Assembly (NCBI RefSeq): GCF_014489635.1
Contig: NZ_CP060828.1
Coordinates: 744,001-808,000, forward strand
Length of the DNA stretch: 64,000 bases
Direction of reading: 5' to 3'
Origin: Streptomyces roseirectus
GTDB taxonomy: Bacteria; Actinomycetota; Actinomycetes; Streptomycetales; Streptomycetaceae
The position numbers were made by a program, and so were the translations under genes. Under the pieces are notes generated by a model that worked only from the letters and a program-made list of their open reading frames with translations, had not been told where the DNA came from and searched no databases. The stretch's first letter is position 1. Every line of letters begins with the position of its first letter. Positions 42,671-53,301 of this stretch are shown in pieces.

Positions 42671-43688
42671 GGTCGCTCCCGATACCTATCCAGGTCTTGC
42701 CGGCCCGTGCGGCGGCGCCGCTGAACGCCTCCTGGGCCTCGGTCAGGGGAAAGCCCGCCTCGATCACCCGTCCCGGCCGGGCGGCCGGCAGTTCCGTGAC
42801 GGTCCCGGCGAAGTCGCCGGGGTGGTCGTAGATCATCGAGCCGCGCACCGTGAGCTGGCGGCGCACGACGTCGTCCGTGGTCAGCGGCAGCGGCTCGGCG
42901 TTGAGCCCGACCAGCACGACCGTCGCCCCCGGCGCCGCCCGGTCGACCGCCGGGCGCAGCGCGGGCCCGTGCCCGGACGTCTCGAACACGTACGTGAACC
43001 CGGTCCGCCCGTCGTCGGCGACCGCGCCGAGCCCCACGGCCCGCTCCAGCCGCCGGGGATGCGGCTCGGTGACGACGGGGACGGCGCCGAGGCGCGCCAG
43101 GATCAGGCACAGCAACAGCCCCTGCGCACCCGCGCCGACGACGAGACACCGGTCGCCCGGGGTGACCCCGCTGCGGCGCACGGCGGCCCGCGCGACGGTG
43201 TAGGGCTCGACGCAGGCGAGGTCGGCGGGGGTGAGGTCGCCGGGGGCGGGCCGACCGGCGATGCCCTCGCCCTCGACGCCGAGACCGCCGGGCACGGGGT
43301 GGGCGAAAGCCGCCGGTACCGCGACGCGTTCCGCGAGGACACCGGGGCTGTTCAGGCCGACGATCGCCCGGTGCGGGCACGCGGAGGTGCGCCCGGTGAG
43401 GCAGTCGGCGCACGTCAGGCAGGCGTAATTGGGTTCGATGACGACCCTCTGGCCCACCTGGCGGTCCGTCACGTCCGTTCCCACGGCGGCGACCCGCCCG
43501 AACCCCTCGTGCCCCATCACCCACGGATACGCCGGGACCTCCCGTCGCCCGTGGAACACCGCGAGGTCGGTCCCGCACAGCCCCACGCCTTCGACGGCCA
43601 CGACCACGTCACCGGGTCCGGCAGACGGTTCGGGCCGGTCGTCGACCGTCTCGATCCGCCCCGGTGCCACCAGAACCGCTGCCCTCAC
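42663..43688 (-). CDS. Zinc-binding dehydrogenase of the dehydroshikimate operon
   Basis: A 341-residue MDR dehydrogenase. The catalytic zinc motif is CGTDLA with GHEGFG, the structural zinc cysteines are CLTCADCLTGRTSAC, and the cofactor loop is VVGAGAQGLLL. GTG 43688 has CGGGAG just upstream. It lies between the MHS transporter and the dehydratase, so oxidation of quinate, shikimate or a related polyol to feed dehydroshikimate is plausible. A candidate IclR site lies 34-52 bases upstream of the start. Confidence 0.82.
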   Translation of the reverse strand: MRAAVLVAPGRIETVDDRPEPSAGPGDVVVAVEGVGLCGTDLAVFHGRREVPAYPWVMGHEGFGRVAAVGTDVTDRQVGQRVVIEPNYACLTCADCLTGRTSACPHRAIVGLNSPGVLAERVAVPAAFAHPVPGGLGVEGEGIAGRPAPGDLTPADLACVEPYTVARAAVRRSGVTPGDRCLVVGAGAQGLLLCLILARLGAVPVVTEPHPRRLERAVGLGAVADDGRTGFTYVFETSGHGPALRPAVDRAAPGATVVLVGLNAEPLPLTTDDVVRRQLTVRGSMIYDHPGDFAGTVTELPAARPGRVIEAGFPLTEAQEAFSGAAARAGKTWIGIGSDHA

Positions 43689-43716
43689 AGAAACTCCCGC
43701 TTGACCACTAGACGGT

Positions 43717-45120
43717 TCACTTGTTCCGCTCTGCGGTCAACTCTACCGCTGACCCGCCGGACGCCGGATCGACCCCCGCGTCAGCCACCCCGGCCGCTTC
43801 AGTCACCTCGGCCGCCACTTCAGCCACCCCACCCGCCGGCTCCACCCCCCGCATCCGCCAAGCCACCCCCGCCGACACCAGACACCCCACCGCCACATAC
43901 CCCGCGACCAGCGACCACCCGCCCCCGGCCCAGATCACCAGCACCCCCGCGATCAGCGGCGTGAACCCACCCCCGACAGCGCTCGCGAGCTGGTACCCGA
44001 CCCCCGCCCCGCTGTACCGGTACTCCGCCCCGAACATGTCGGTGAACAGCGACTGCTGAACGGAGACGGCCATGTCGTGCGCGACGTTCACCAGCAGCAC
44101 CGCGCACACGACGATCAGCGCCATCGACCCCGACTCCATCGCCCAGAAGTACGGCACCGCGCTCACCGCCCCGATCAGCCCGCCGGCGCGGTAGATCCGC
44201 CGTCGCCCGTACCGGTCGGCGAGGTAGGCGAACGCCGGGATGGTGAGCACGGCGAGCCCGCCGACCGCGAGGTTCACGTCGAGGAGGCGGTCCCGGTCGA
44301 GGCCCAACTCGTCGGTGCCGTAGGAGAGTCCGAAGGTCGTCACGCCGTAGAAGGTGAACAGTTCGACGAACCGCAGCCCGATGATCGCGAAGAACCCGCC
44401 GGGGTGGGAGCGTACGGCCGCGATCAGCGGGACGCGCGGCCGGGCCGTCTCCGAGAGCCCGGCGACCTTCTCGGTGAACACCGGCGACTCCTCCACCTTG
44501 GCCCGGATCACCAGCCCGACCAGCACCAGCAGGGCGCTGAGCAGGAACGGGATCCGCCAGCCCCACGCGCGGAACGCGGCCTCCGAGGTGGCCGACGACA
44601 TCAGCTTGGTGACGAGCGTCGCGAGCAGCAGGCCGAAGGAGGCGCCGACCTGCACGCCGCTGCTGTAGAGCGAGCGCCACTTGCGCGGCGCGTTCTCGAC
44701 GGCCATCAGCGCGGCCCCGCCCCACTCGCCGCCGACGGCGAACCCCTGTGTGGCCCGCAGCACGACCAGCAGGACCGGCGCCCAGACGCCGGCCTGCGCA
44801 TAGGTGGGCAGGACGCCGATCAGGGTGCTGGCGACGCCCATGATCAGCATCGTCAGGACCAGCATGCGTTTGCGGCCGAGGCGGTCGCCGAAGTGGCCGA
44901 AGACGATGCCGCCGAGGGGGCGGAAGAGGAAGCCGACGCCGAAGGTGGCCCAGGCGGCGAGGGTGCCGACGGCCGGGGAGGCGTCGGGGAAGAAGAGGTC
45001 GCCGAAGAGGAGGCCGGCGACGATGCCGTACAGGAAGAAGTCGTACCAGTCGACCACGGCGCCCATGAAGCTCGCCAGGGCCGCGCGCTTGGCGAGGGCG
45101 TGGTGCGGGGTGCTGCTCAT
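43717..45120 (-). CDS. MHS-family MFS transporter (ShiA-like)
   Basis: A 467-residue 12-helix major facilitator of the metabolite:H+ symporter family. It has the N-terminal VVDWYDFFLYGIVAGLLFGD, the MFS signature FGHFGDRLGRKRMLV, and RATQGFAVGGEWGGAALMAV. The C-terminus is an unusually long Ala/Val/Glu-rich cytoplasmic tail (about 50 residues). MHS members import shikimate, proline or betaine. Beside a dehydroshikimate dehydratase, uptake of shikimate or quinate is the best guess. It is the first gene of the minus-strand operon and divergent from the IclR gene. Confidence 0.88.
   Translation of the reverse strand: MSSTPHHALAKRAALASFMGAVVDWYDFFLYGIVAGLLFGDLFFPDASPAVGTLAAWATFGVGFLFRPLGGIVFGHFGDRLGRKRMLVLTMLIMGVASTLIGVLPTYAQAGVWAPVLLVVLRATQGFAVGGEWGGAALMAVENAPRKWRSLYSSGVQVGASFGLLLATLVTKLMSSATSEAAFRAWGWRIPFLLSALLVLVGLVIRAKVEESPVFTEKVAGLSETARPRVPLIAAVRSHPGGFFAIIGLRFVELFTFYGVTTFGLSYGTDELGLDRDRLLDVNLAVGGLAVLTIPAFAYLADRYGRRRIYRAGGLIGAVSAVPYFWAMESGSMALIVVCAVLLVNVAHDMAVSVQQSLFTDMFGAEYRYSGAGVGYQLASAVGGGFTPLIAGVLVIWAGGGWSLVAGYVAVGCLVSAGVAWRMRGVEPAGGVAEVAAEVTEAAGVADAGVDPASGGSAVELTAERNK
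43722..43740. promoter_or_regulatory. Candidate IclR site upstream of the dehydrogenase
   Basis: TGTTCCGCTCTGCGGTCAA overlaps the 3' end of the transporter gene. It shares TGTTCCGCTC and CGG-TCAA with the minus-strand reading of 45158-45177. It could provide a second regulated promoter for the dehydrogenase and dehydratase. Confidence 0.35.
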
Positions 45121-45137
45121 TCACACTCCGTCGAGAC

Positions 45138-45156
45138 AGGTCCACTGTGCGGACCT
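45138..45156. promoter_or_regulatory. Palindrome in the transporter/IclR divergent region
   Basis: AGGTCCACTGTGCGGACCT has perfect 6-bp arms (AGGTCC/GGACCT) separated by 7 bases, close to the start of the transporter gene. It is a possible regulator site; the protein is unassigned, with IclR the nearest candidate. Confidence 0.35.
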
Positions 45157-45157
45157 A

Positions 45158-45177
45158 TTGATCCGATGAGCGGAACG
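45158..45177. promoter_or_regulatory. Candidate IclR site in the divergent region
   Basis: Read on the minus strand, GTTCCG-CTCAT-CGGATC forms an imperfect palindrome (5 of 6 arm bases pair). It shares its first ten bases with the site at 43722-43740. It sits between the transporter and IclR genes. Confidence 0.38.
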
Positions 45178-45266
45178 ATAGAGCGGGCGGTTTGCGGCCA
45201 TCAAGAGTTACGGCAAGATTTCCCCGACAGCGCCGGACCGGCCGGGAGACACGGGGAGACCGCGAC

Positions 45267-46037
45267 ATGGGGACCGAAGAAGGGCACGCCTCCGGCGTCC
45301 GCAGCGTGCGCCGCGCCGTGGAGATCCTGAGCCTCCTCAGCGAGGACCGCCCCGTGGTCACCCTGCGCGAGATCACCGAGGCGACGGGGCTGGCCAAGAC
45401 GACCGCGCTGCGCCTGGTCCAGACCCTGGAGGAGAGCGGCCTGCTCGGCTCGCACCCCGGCGGGTACACGGCGGGCCCGGCGCTGTGGCGGTGGGCGTAC
45501 CTCGCGCGGAGCCAGTGGGAGGTACCCCAGGAGACCCGCAAGGTCATGCGGGACCTCGCCGACCGCCTCGGCGAGACCGTCAACCTCTTCGTCGCCCGGG
45601 GCGTGCACCGCATCTGCGTCGCCCACGAGGAGAGCCCGCACCCCCTGCGCCACGTGGTGGACGTCGGCGACGAGCAGCCCCTGTGGGCCGGCGCCTCCTC
45701 CAAGGTCCTCCTGCGCGACGCCCCGGACGCCTTCCTCCGCCGGGTCGCGCTGACCTCCCCGCAGGGCGAACTCCTCACCGACCGCCTCAAGTCCTGGGCC
45801 GCGGAGGCCGCCGAGCGCGGCTACGCCGTCAGCTCCAGCGAGTTCGACGAGGGCCTGACCGCCGTCGCCGTCCCCATCACCGGCCGCACCGGCCACGTCG
45901 CCGCGTCCCTCTCCCTCAGCGGCCCCACCCACCGCTTCCCCTACGAGGCCATCGAACGCTTCGCCACCGACCTCACCCAGGGCGCCCGCCTCATCTCCGC
46001 CCAGGGCTTCAACCACCCGCTGGGAAGCGCGGGTTGA
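45267..46037 (+). CDS. IclR-family transcriptional regulator
   Basis: A 256-residue IclR regulator. The winged helix-turn-helix is SVRRAVEILSLLSEDRPVVT, then ITEATGLAKTTALRLVQTLE. The effector domain carries LRHVVDVGDEQPLWAGASSK and YAVSSSEFDEGLTAVAVPI. ATG 45267 follows GGGGAG by 8 bases. Divergent placement next to the transporter and dehydroshikimate genes fits local control by an aromatic or shikimate-type effector. A strong hairpin terminates it at 46090-46126. Confidence 0.88.
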   Translation: MGTEEGHASGVRSVRRAVEILSLLSEDRPVVTLREITEATGLAKTTALRLVQTLEESGLLGSHPGGYTAGPALWRWAYLARSQWEVPQETRKVMRDLADRLGETVNLFVARGVHRICVAHEESPHPLRHVVDVGDEQPLWAGASSKVLLRDAPDAFLRRVALTSPQGELLTDRLKSWAAEAAERGYAVSSSEFDEGLTAVAVPITGRTGHVAASLSLSGPTHRFPYEAIERFATDLTQGARLISAQGFNHPLGSAG

Positions 46038-46089
46038 TCGGGTAGGACCTCCCGCCCCCGCCGCCTGCCACCGACGCAAAAACCCACCC

Positions 46090-46126
46090 CTCGCGCACCG
46101 TCCGAAAGTATTCGGCGGTGCGCGAG
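46090..46126 (+). terminator. Terminator hairpin after the IclR gene
   Basis: CTCGCGCACCG-CCGAA pairs with TTCGG-CGGTGCGCGAG over 16 bp with a single bulged T and the loop AGTA. It is followed at once by the promoter of the next unit. Confidence 0.72.
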
Positions 46127-46129
46127 GTA

Positions 46130-46157
46130 TTGACGCTGCTCCTGAGGCACCTACATT
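46130..46157 (+). promoter_or_regulatory. Promoter of the GH43 gene
   Basis: TTGACG (46130-46135) and TACATT (46152-46157) are separated by 16 bases, a good sigma-HrdB-type pair. A start near 46164 would give a leader of about 90 bases containing two palindromes. Confidence 0.55.
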
Positions 46158-46180
46158 CGAAGCGTCCGACACCCTGTTCA

Positions 46181-46200
46181 GTGTTCGTATATGCGAACAC
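46181..46200. promoter_or_regulatory. Palindrome in the GH43 leader
   Basis: GTGTTCGTATATGCGAACAC has 8-bp perfect arms (GTGTTCG-/-CGAACAC type) around a T/A-rich centre. The TGTTCG...CGAACA form is reminiscent of several IclR and GntR-type operators. The regulator is not assignable. Confidence 0.45.
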
Positions 46201-46224
46201 GCAGCCAGAAACTCCGTCCGAGAA

Positions 46225-46238
46225 TGGGAGCGCTCCCA
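46225..46238. promoter_or_regulatory. CebR box
   Basis: TGGGAGCGCTCCCA is a perfect 14-bp palindrome and the exact consensus of CebR, the LacI-family cello-oligosaccharide repressor of streptomycetes. It sits about 60 bases after the predicted transcription start and 19 before the GH43 ATG, a position suited to roadblock repression. Confidence 0.8.
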
Positions 46239-46256
46239 ACCCCGCTGGAGGATCCG

Positions 46257-48981
<2,725 letters not shown>

Positions 48982-48989
48982 ACGCCCGT

Positions 48990-49703
48990 TCATGACGCCT
49001 GCGGCTCCCGGACCCGTTCGGGAGCCGCCCGGCGTTCCGTGCTCCACCGCCACAGCGCGAGCCCGAACCCGACGCCCGCCAGCAGTGCCGGGACGGCCAG
49101 TTCCACCGCGAGGGACGCCATCCACTCGGGGTTCAGCCGGCGCGTCAGGCCGCTGGTGTACTGGCAGGTGGCCTGCGGCGGGAAGAGGCTGGGGTCCAGG
49201 GTCCGGGGCTGCTGGCTCCCCCAGTCCGCGCCCCGGCCGCACGCCGACGAGGGCCCGGCGAGCAACTGCCAGCCGGTCAGCGCGTACCAGCCCGCGAACA
49301 GTGACCCCAGCACGGTGAACGCCGCTCCCGTCCGCCGGAGTTTCGCGCCCCTGGTCATCGGCACGGCCAGCCGGCTCCCGAGGGGCGGTTGCAGGCACTC
49401 GGCGACCAGCGCCACCAGCAGACAGCCCACCAGCACCGCCATCCCGGCCCACATCAGCCAGTTGAACGGCCCGTGCCCGCCGATGGTCGACACCTCGCCG
49501 CCCTCGAACTCGCAGACGGTGGCCGGCGGGAACGCCTGGTCCCGGGTGGCCAGCAGCTTGCCCGGCCCCTCGACCAGCCCGTGCATGCACCGCTCGTCGT
49601 ACTCCAGCATGGCGAAGACCGCGACCATGACGCCGAGGGAGAGGGCGGCGAAGGAGAACCCGACCGCGGCCCACAGTCCGTTTGTTCGATAACTGCCGTG
49701 CAT
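48990..49703 (-). CDS. Four-helix membrane protein, unknown
   Basis: A 237-residue integral membrane protein. Hydrophobic helices lie near residues 10-34, 80-102, 126-148 and 198-220. Two extracytoplasmic loops contain paired cysteines (ERCMHG...TVCEFEG and SACGRG...ATCQYTSG), suggesting disulfides. The N- and C-terminal halves look like a loose duplication. It is convergent with the xylanase gene, with 8 bases between stops. I do not recognise a family. Confidence 0.7.
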   Translation of the reverse strand: MHGSYRTNGLWAAVGFSFAALSLGVMVAVFAMLEYDERCMHGLVEGPGKLLATRDQAFPPATVCEFEGGEVSTIGGHGPFNWLMWAGMAVLVGCLLVALVAECLQPPLGSRLAVPMTRGAKLRRTGAAFTVLGSLFAGWYALTGWQLLAGPSSACGRGADWGSQQPRTLDPSLFPPQATCQYTSGLTRRLNPEWMASLAVELAVPALLAGVGFGLALWRWSTERRAAPERVREPQAS

Positions 49704-49719
49704 CCGCGCACAGTAGCCG

Positions 49720-49945
49720 CTAGGGGACTTGTTTGATGTTCTTCATCGTGAAGTGGGAGACGATGTTCCTGATGCCGGGGATGGTCATGACCCGGGTGCT
49801 CAGGAAGGTCTCGTACGCGGCGAGGTCGGCGACGTCGGCTTCGAGGCGCTGGACCCGGCGCAGACAGGGCCCGGTGATGAGGCCGACGCGTCCGGTGAGT
49901 TCGACGTTGGTGAGGCGCCGGTTTCGCGGGACCGTGGAGACGCGC
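49720..49945 (-). pseudogene. AsnC regulator with deleted middle
   Basis: The minus-strand frame reads RLTNVELTGRVGLITGPCLR and RVQRLEADV, the helix-turn-helix of an AsnC protein. It then jumps directly to ADLAAYETFLSTRVMTIPGI and VSHFTMKNIK, its last segment. About 75 residues of the central sensor domain are missing, without breaking the frame. There is no valid N-terminal start. It lies divergent to azlCD remnants, the normal arrangement for an intact Lrp-azlCD locus. Confidence 0.72.
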
Positions 49946-49959
49946 CCCCTCCGCTCATA

Positions 49960-50274
49960 CGGTCGTCGTACCGCGTCGACAACCGCCGCCGCGCCGTCGC
50001 CAGATCGCCGACGGCGTCCGTGACCCCTTCTCCGCCGGGCTCGGCATCTTCCCGCTGGGCATCGCACTGGGCCCGCTGATCCTCCAGGCGGACCCGCCCT
50101 GGTGGCTGGCCCCCGCGCTCTCCCTGGCCGCGTTTCGCCGGGGCGCTCGAACTGCTGCTGGTCCTCGCGGTGGGCGTCACGATCGGCGTCCACCTCGTGT
50201 CCGGGCGCCGGACGATCCTCAGCGTTGGGCTCGGAACAGCCGTCTACGTAACCTTGTCGAACACGTTGTAACGA
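49960..50274 (+). pseudogene. azlC-azlD branched-chain amino acid exporter remnant
   Basis: A frame through 50001 reads QIADGVRDPFSAGLGIFPLG, then IALGPLILQADPPWWLAPAL and SLAAF, the N-terminal helices of AzlC. After a frameshift near 50134 it reads GALELLLVLAVGVTIGVHLV and then LSVGLGTAVYVTLSNTL with a stop at 50274, the end of AzlD. Most of AzlC and the first half of AzlD are deleted. The original operon of about 1 kb is reduced to 300 bases. Confidence 0.62.
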
Positions 50275-50294
50275 CCACCGAGGAAAGGTCCGCC

Positions 50295-51080
50295 TTGACC
50301 GCCGGCAGCTATTACGAGCGCATCGACGACCACCGCTTCAAGCCGACGCACCTCGCGCAGGGTGCCTGGGCTCCGGACGAGCAGCACTTCAGTCCGCTGG
50401 GCGGTCTGATCGTCCACGCCATGGACCGCCACCTCGCCGACCGGCCGGGGCTGCTGCTCTCCCGCCTCAGCTACGACATCCTGGGCCGGCTGGCGCTGGA
50501 CGAGTGCGAGGTCACGGTCGAGACCGTCCGGCCGGGCCGCACGATCGAGCTGATCGAGGCCGTCGTCCACATCTCCGGCCGCCCCGTGGTCCGCGCGCGC
50601 GGCTGGCTGCTGACGGCCGTCGACACCACGTCGGTCGCGGGCGGTACGGGGCTGTCGCTGCCGGCGCCGGAGACGTCGCCGGCCTGGGCGATGAGCGAGA
50701 CGTGGCCCGGCGGGTACGTGGCCTCCCTCGACGTCCGCACCCCGGTGGCGCCCGAGCCGGGGCGGGGCACCGCGTGGCTCTCCACGCCGCACACCCTCGT
50801 CGCCGGGGAGCCCGTGAGCAACCTCGCCTCGTTCCTGACGCTCGTCGACACGGCCAACGGCATCGCCGTGCGGCAGCAGCCGACGGAGTGGATGTTCCCC
50901 AACGTGGACCTCACGATCCACCTGCACCGCCAGCCCGAGGGCTCCTGGACGGGGCTCGACACGACCGTATCGTTCGGGCCGACGGGGCAGGGGCTGACCA
51001 GCACGGTGCTGTACGACGTCGCCGGGCCGGTGGGGACGGCGCAGCAGATCCTCACGGTGCGGCCGGCGCCGGGGAAGTAG
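50295..51080 (+). CDS. Acyl-CoA thioesterase family protein
   Basis: A 261-residue double-hotdog thioesterase-like protein (4HBT_3/TesB-like). It shows FSPLGGLIVHAMDRHLADRP, LSRLSYDILGRLALDECEVT, and in the second half NLASFLTLVDTANGIAVRQQ with WMFPNVDLTIHLHRQPEGSW. The start is TTG 50295, with GAGGAAAGG ending 6 bases upstream; no ATG or GTG fits as well. It probably hydrolyses an acyl-CoA. It stands alone between a pseudogene cluster and a bidirectional hairpin. Confidence 0.8.
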   Translation: MTAGSYYERIDDHRFKPTHLAQGAWAPDEQHFSPLGGLIVHAMDRHLADRPGLLLSRLSYDILGRLALDECEVTVETVRPGRTIELIEAVVHISGRPVVRARGWLLTAVDTTSVAGGTGLSLPAPETSPAWAMSETWPGGYVASLDVRTPVAPEPGRGTAWLSTPHTLVAGEPVSNLASFLTLVDTANGIAVRQQPTEWMFPNVDLTIHLHRQPEGSWTGLDTTVSFGPTGQGLTSTVLYDVAGPVGTAQQILTVRPAPGK

Positions 51081-51095
51081 AGCGGGTTCGGGCCC

Positions 51096-51133
51096 GTCGT
51101 CGAACCGCCTGGCGGACCAGGTGGTTCGACGAC
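51096..51133. terminator. Bidirectional terminator hairpin
   Basis: GTCGTCGAACCGCCTGG pairs with CCAGGTGGTTCGACGAC (17-bp stem, one G-T pair) around the loop CGGA. It lies exactly between the convergent thioesterase and 6-phosphogluconate dehydrogenase genes. Confidence 0.85.
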
Positions 51134-51144
51134 CGGTCCCGGGT

Positions 51145-52584
51145 CTACGCGTCGGTCTCGGGCCGGTCCGCGTCCGCCCAGTGCGTGTGGAACATGCCGG
51201 GCTTGTCGACGCGGCCGTAGGTGTGCGCGCCGAAGAAGTCCCGCTGGCCCTGGAGCAGGGCGGCCGGGAGGCGTTCGGCGCGCAGGGTGTCGTAGTAGGA
51301 CAGGGCGGCCGAGAACGCGGGGACCGGGATGCCCCGGCGGGCGGCCATCGCGACGATCTCGCGCCACGGGACCTGCGCGTCCGTGATCTCCTGAGCGAAG
51401 TCCTTCTCGGTCAACAGGCTGACCAGCGCCGGGTCCTGTGCATAGGCGGCCCGGATGCGGTCGAGGAACGACGCCCGGATGATGCAGCCGCCGCGCCAGA
51501 TGCGGGCGACGGCGGCGAGGTCGATGTCCCAGCCGTACTCCTTCGCCGCGTCCTGGATCATCGACCACCCCTGGTCGTACGCGATCACCTTCGACGCGTA
51601 CAGCGCGTTCTCCACCTGCGAGGCGAACCGCGCCGCCTCGGTCCGGCTCAACACCGGCGTCGTCCCGCCCGGCAACCCCCGATACGCCGCCCGCAAAGCG
51701 GTCTGCCCCGACGCGGCACGCGCGAACGTGGCCTGCGAGATCGCCGTCACCGGCGCGGCGAGGTCCAGCGCCGTCTGCACCGTCCACCGCCCGGTGCCCT
51801 TCTGCCCGGCACGGTCCACGACGACGTCCACGAACGGCCCACCCGTCACCGCGTCCGTGTGCCCCAGCACCTCGGCCGTGATCTCGATCAGGTACGACCC
51901 CAGCCGCCCCTGGTTCCACTCCCGGAAGATGTCCGCGATCTCCGCCGGCCCGTACCCCCCGACCTGCCGCAGCAAGTCATAGGCCTCCGCGATGAGTTGC
52001 ATGTCGGCGTACTCGATGCCGTTGTGCACCATCTTCACGAAGTGCCCGGCACCGTCAGCCCCGATGTGCGTGGCACACGGCTCCCCGTCCACCTTCGCGC
52101 TGATCGCCTCGAACATCGGCCCCAGCACGGCATACGACTCCACCGACCCGCCCGGCATGACCGACGGCCCGTGCAGCGCCCCCTCCTCACCCCCGGAGAC
52201 ACCAACACCCACGAAATGGATGCCCTGTTCACGCAGCGCGGCCTCCCGCCGACGCGTGTCGGCGAAGTGCGCGTTGCCCCCGTCGATGATCATGTCGCCC
52301 GGCTCAAGGAGCGGCGCGAACTCCTCGATCACCGCGTCCGTCGCCTCCCCCGCCTGCACCATCAGCATCAGCCGACGCGGCCGCTCCAACGCCGCGACGA
52401 ACTCCGCAGCCGTCTCCGCCGCGACGAACTCCCCCTCGTGGCCGAACTCTTGAACGAGCGCGCGCGTACGCCCCGCGCTCCGGTTGTGGACGGCGACCGT
52501 GTACCCGTGGCGCGCGAAGTTGCGGGCCAGGTTGCGGCCCATGACCCCGAGTCCGGTGACGCCGATCGATGCGGAAGCGCTCAT
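51145..52584 (-). CDS. gnd: 6-Phosphogluconate dehydrogenase, decarboxylating
   Basis: A 479-residue long-form 6PGDH of the pentose phosphate pathway (6-phosphogluconate to ribulose-5-phosphate, CO2 and NADPH). Visible are the NADP loop GVTGLGVMGRNLARNFARHG, IIDGGNAHFADTRRR, the signature GVGVSGGEEGALHGPSVMPG, catalytic HFVKMVHNGIEYADMQLIAE, and C-terminal FFGAHTYGR. I start at ATG 52584; the extra in-frame sequence upstream is not conserved. It is a single gene, terminated by the hairpin at 51096. Confidence 0.95.
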   Translation of the reverse strand: MSASASIGVTGLGVMGRNLARNFARHGYTVAVHNRSAGRTRALVQEFGHEGEFVAAETAAEFVAALERPRRLMLMVQAGEATDAVIEEFAPLLEPGDMIIDGGNAHFADTRRREAALREQGIHFVGVGVSGGEEGALHGPSVMPGGSVESYAVLGPMFEAISAKVDGEPCATHIGADGAGHFVKMVHNGIEYADMQLIAEAYDLLRQVGGYGPAEIADIFREWNQGRLGSYLIEITAEVLGHTDAVTGGPFVDVVVDRAGQKGTGRWTVQTALDLAAPVTAISQATFARAASGQTALRAAYRGLPGGTTPVLSRTEAARFASQVENALYASKVIAYDQGWSMIQDAAKEYGWDIDLAAVARIWRGGCIIRASFLDRIRAAYAQDPALVSLLTEKDFAQEITDAQVPWREIVAMAARRGIPVPAFSAALSYYDTLRAERLPAALLQGQRDFFGAHTYGRVDKPGMFHTHWADADRPETDA

Positions 52585-52730
52585 CTGCTGTACCTGTCCT
52601 ATCGGATACGACTCCTGCGGCACGTTCGTGCCGCCCGTGAGGTGCTCGCACGCCCGGTGAGCGTCCTCAAGAAGCGTAAACAGCGCCGGTGATCAGATCT
52701 ATGCCCCGCGTGCGGAGTTCCGCATCGCGG

Positions 52731-53237
52731 TCAGCGTCTGCGCCAGGGCAGGGTCCGGTCGTGGTCGCTGTCCGCGTCGATGCGGTGGAGGGCGGTGTTG
52801 ACGGCTTCGCCGATCTCGGCGAGCTGGGTCACCTGGTCCGGGGTGAGGGCGTCGAAGACCGCCTGGCGGACCGCTTCGACGTGGCCGGGGGCGACCTGTT
52901 CCAGCAGGCGCATGCCGTCGGGGGTGAGGACGGCGAGCTGGGTGCGGCGGTTGTGAGGGCAGTCCTCGCGGTCGACGTAGCCGGACTCCTGGAGCCGGGT
53001 GACCGCGTGGGTGAGGCGGCTGCGGGTGATGCGCAGGCGTTCGGCCAGCTCCGACATGGTCAGCTTGCGGTCGGGGGACTCCGAGAGGATCGCCAGCAGG
53101 ACGTAGTCCGTGTGGGTCATGCCGGCGTCGCGGCGCAACTGGCGGTTGAGGTGGTCGGCGAGGTGGGTGGAGAACTCGACGTAGGCGAGCCATGCCCTGC
53201 GTTCCTCGGGGGTGAGCCAGCGCGGCGTCGGTTCCAT
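52731..53237 (-). CDS. MarR-family transcriptional regulator
   Basis: A 168-residue MarR regulator. The core reads MTHTDYVLLAILSESPDRKL, the recognition helix ELAERLRITRSRLTHAVTRL, and the wing ESGYVDREDCPHNRRTQLAV. A C-terminal helix completes the dimer interface. The start is ATG 53237. Neighbours are gnd downstream and a mycothiol-related DinB protein upstream on the same strand (65 bases away). A redox or phenolic signal is a common theme for the family but nothing here defines it. Confidence 0.88.
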   Translation of the reverse strand: MEPTPRWLTPEERRAWLAYVEFSTHLADHLNRQLRRDAGMTHTDYVLLAILSESPDRKLTMSELAERLRITRSRLTHAVTRLQESGYVDREDCPHNRRTQLAVLTPDGMRLLEQVAPGHVEAVRQAVFDALTPDQVTQLAEIGEAVNTALHRIDADSDHDRTLPWRRR

Positions 53238-53301
53238 GGGCGTGATGGTAATCGGAGGCCCGCGTGGCACCGGCGACGACCGGGGCCGCTCACCCCACGA
53301 C

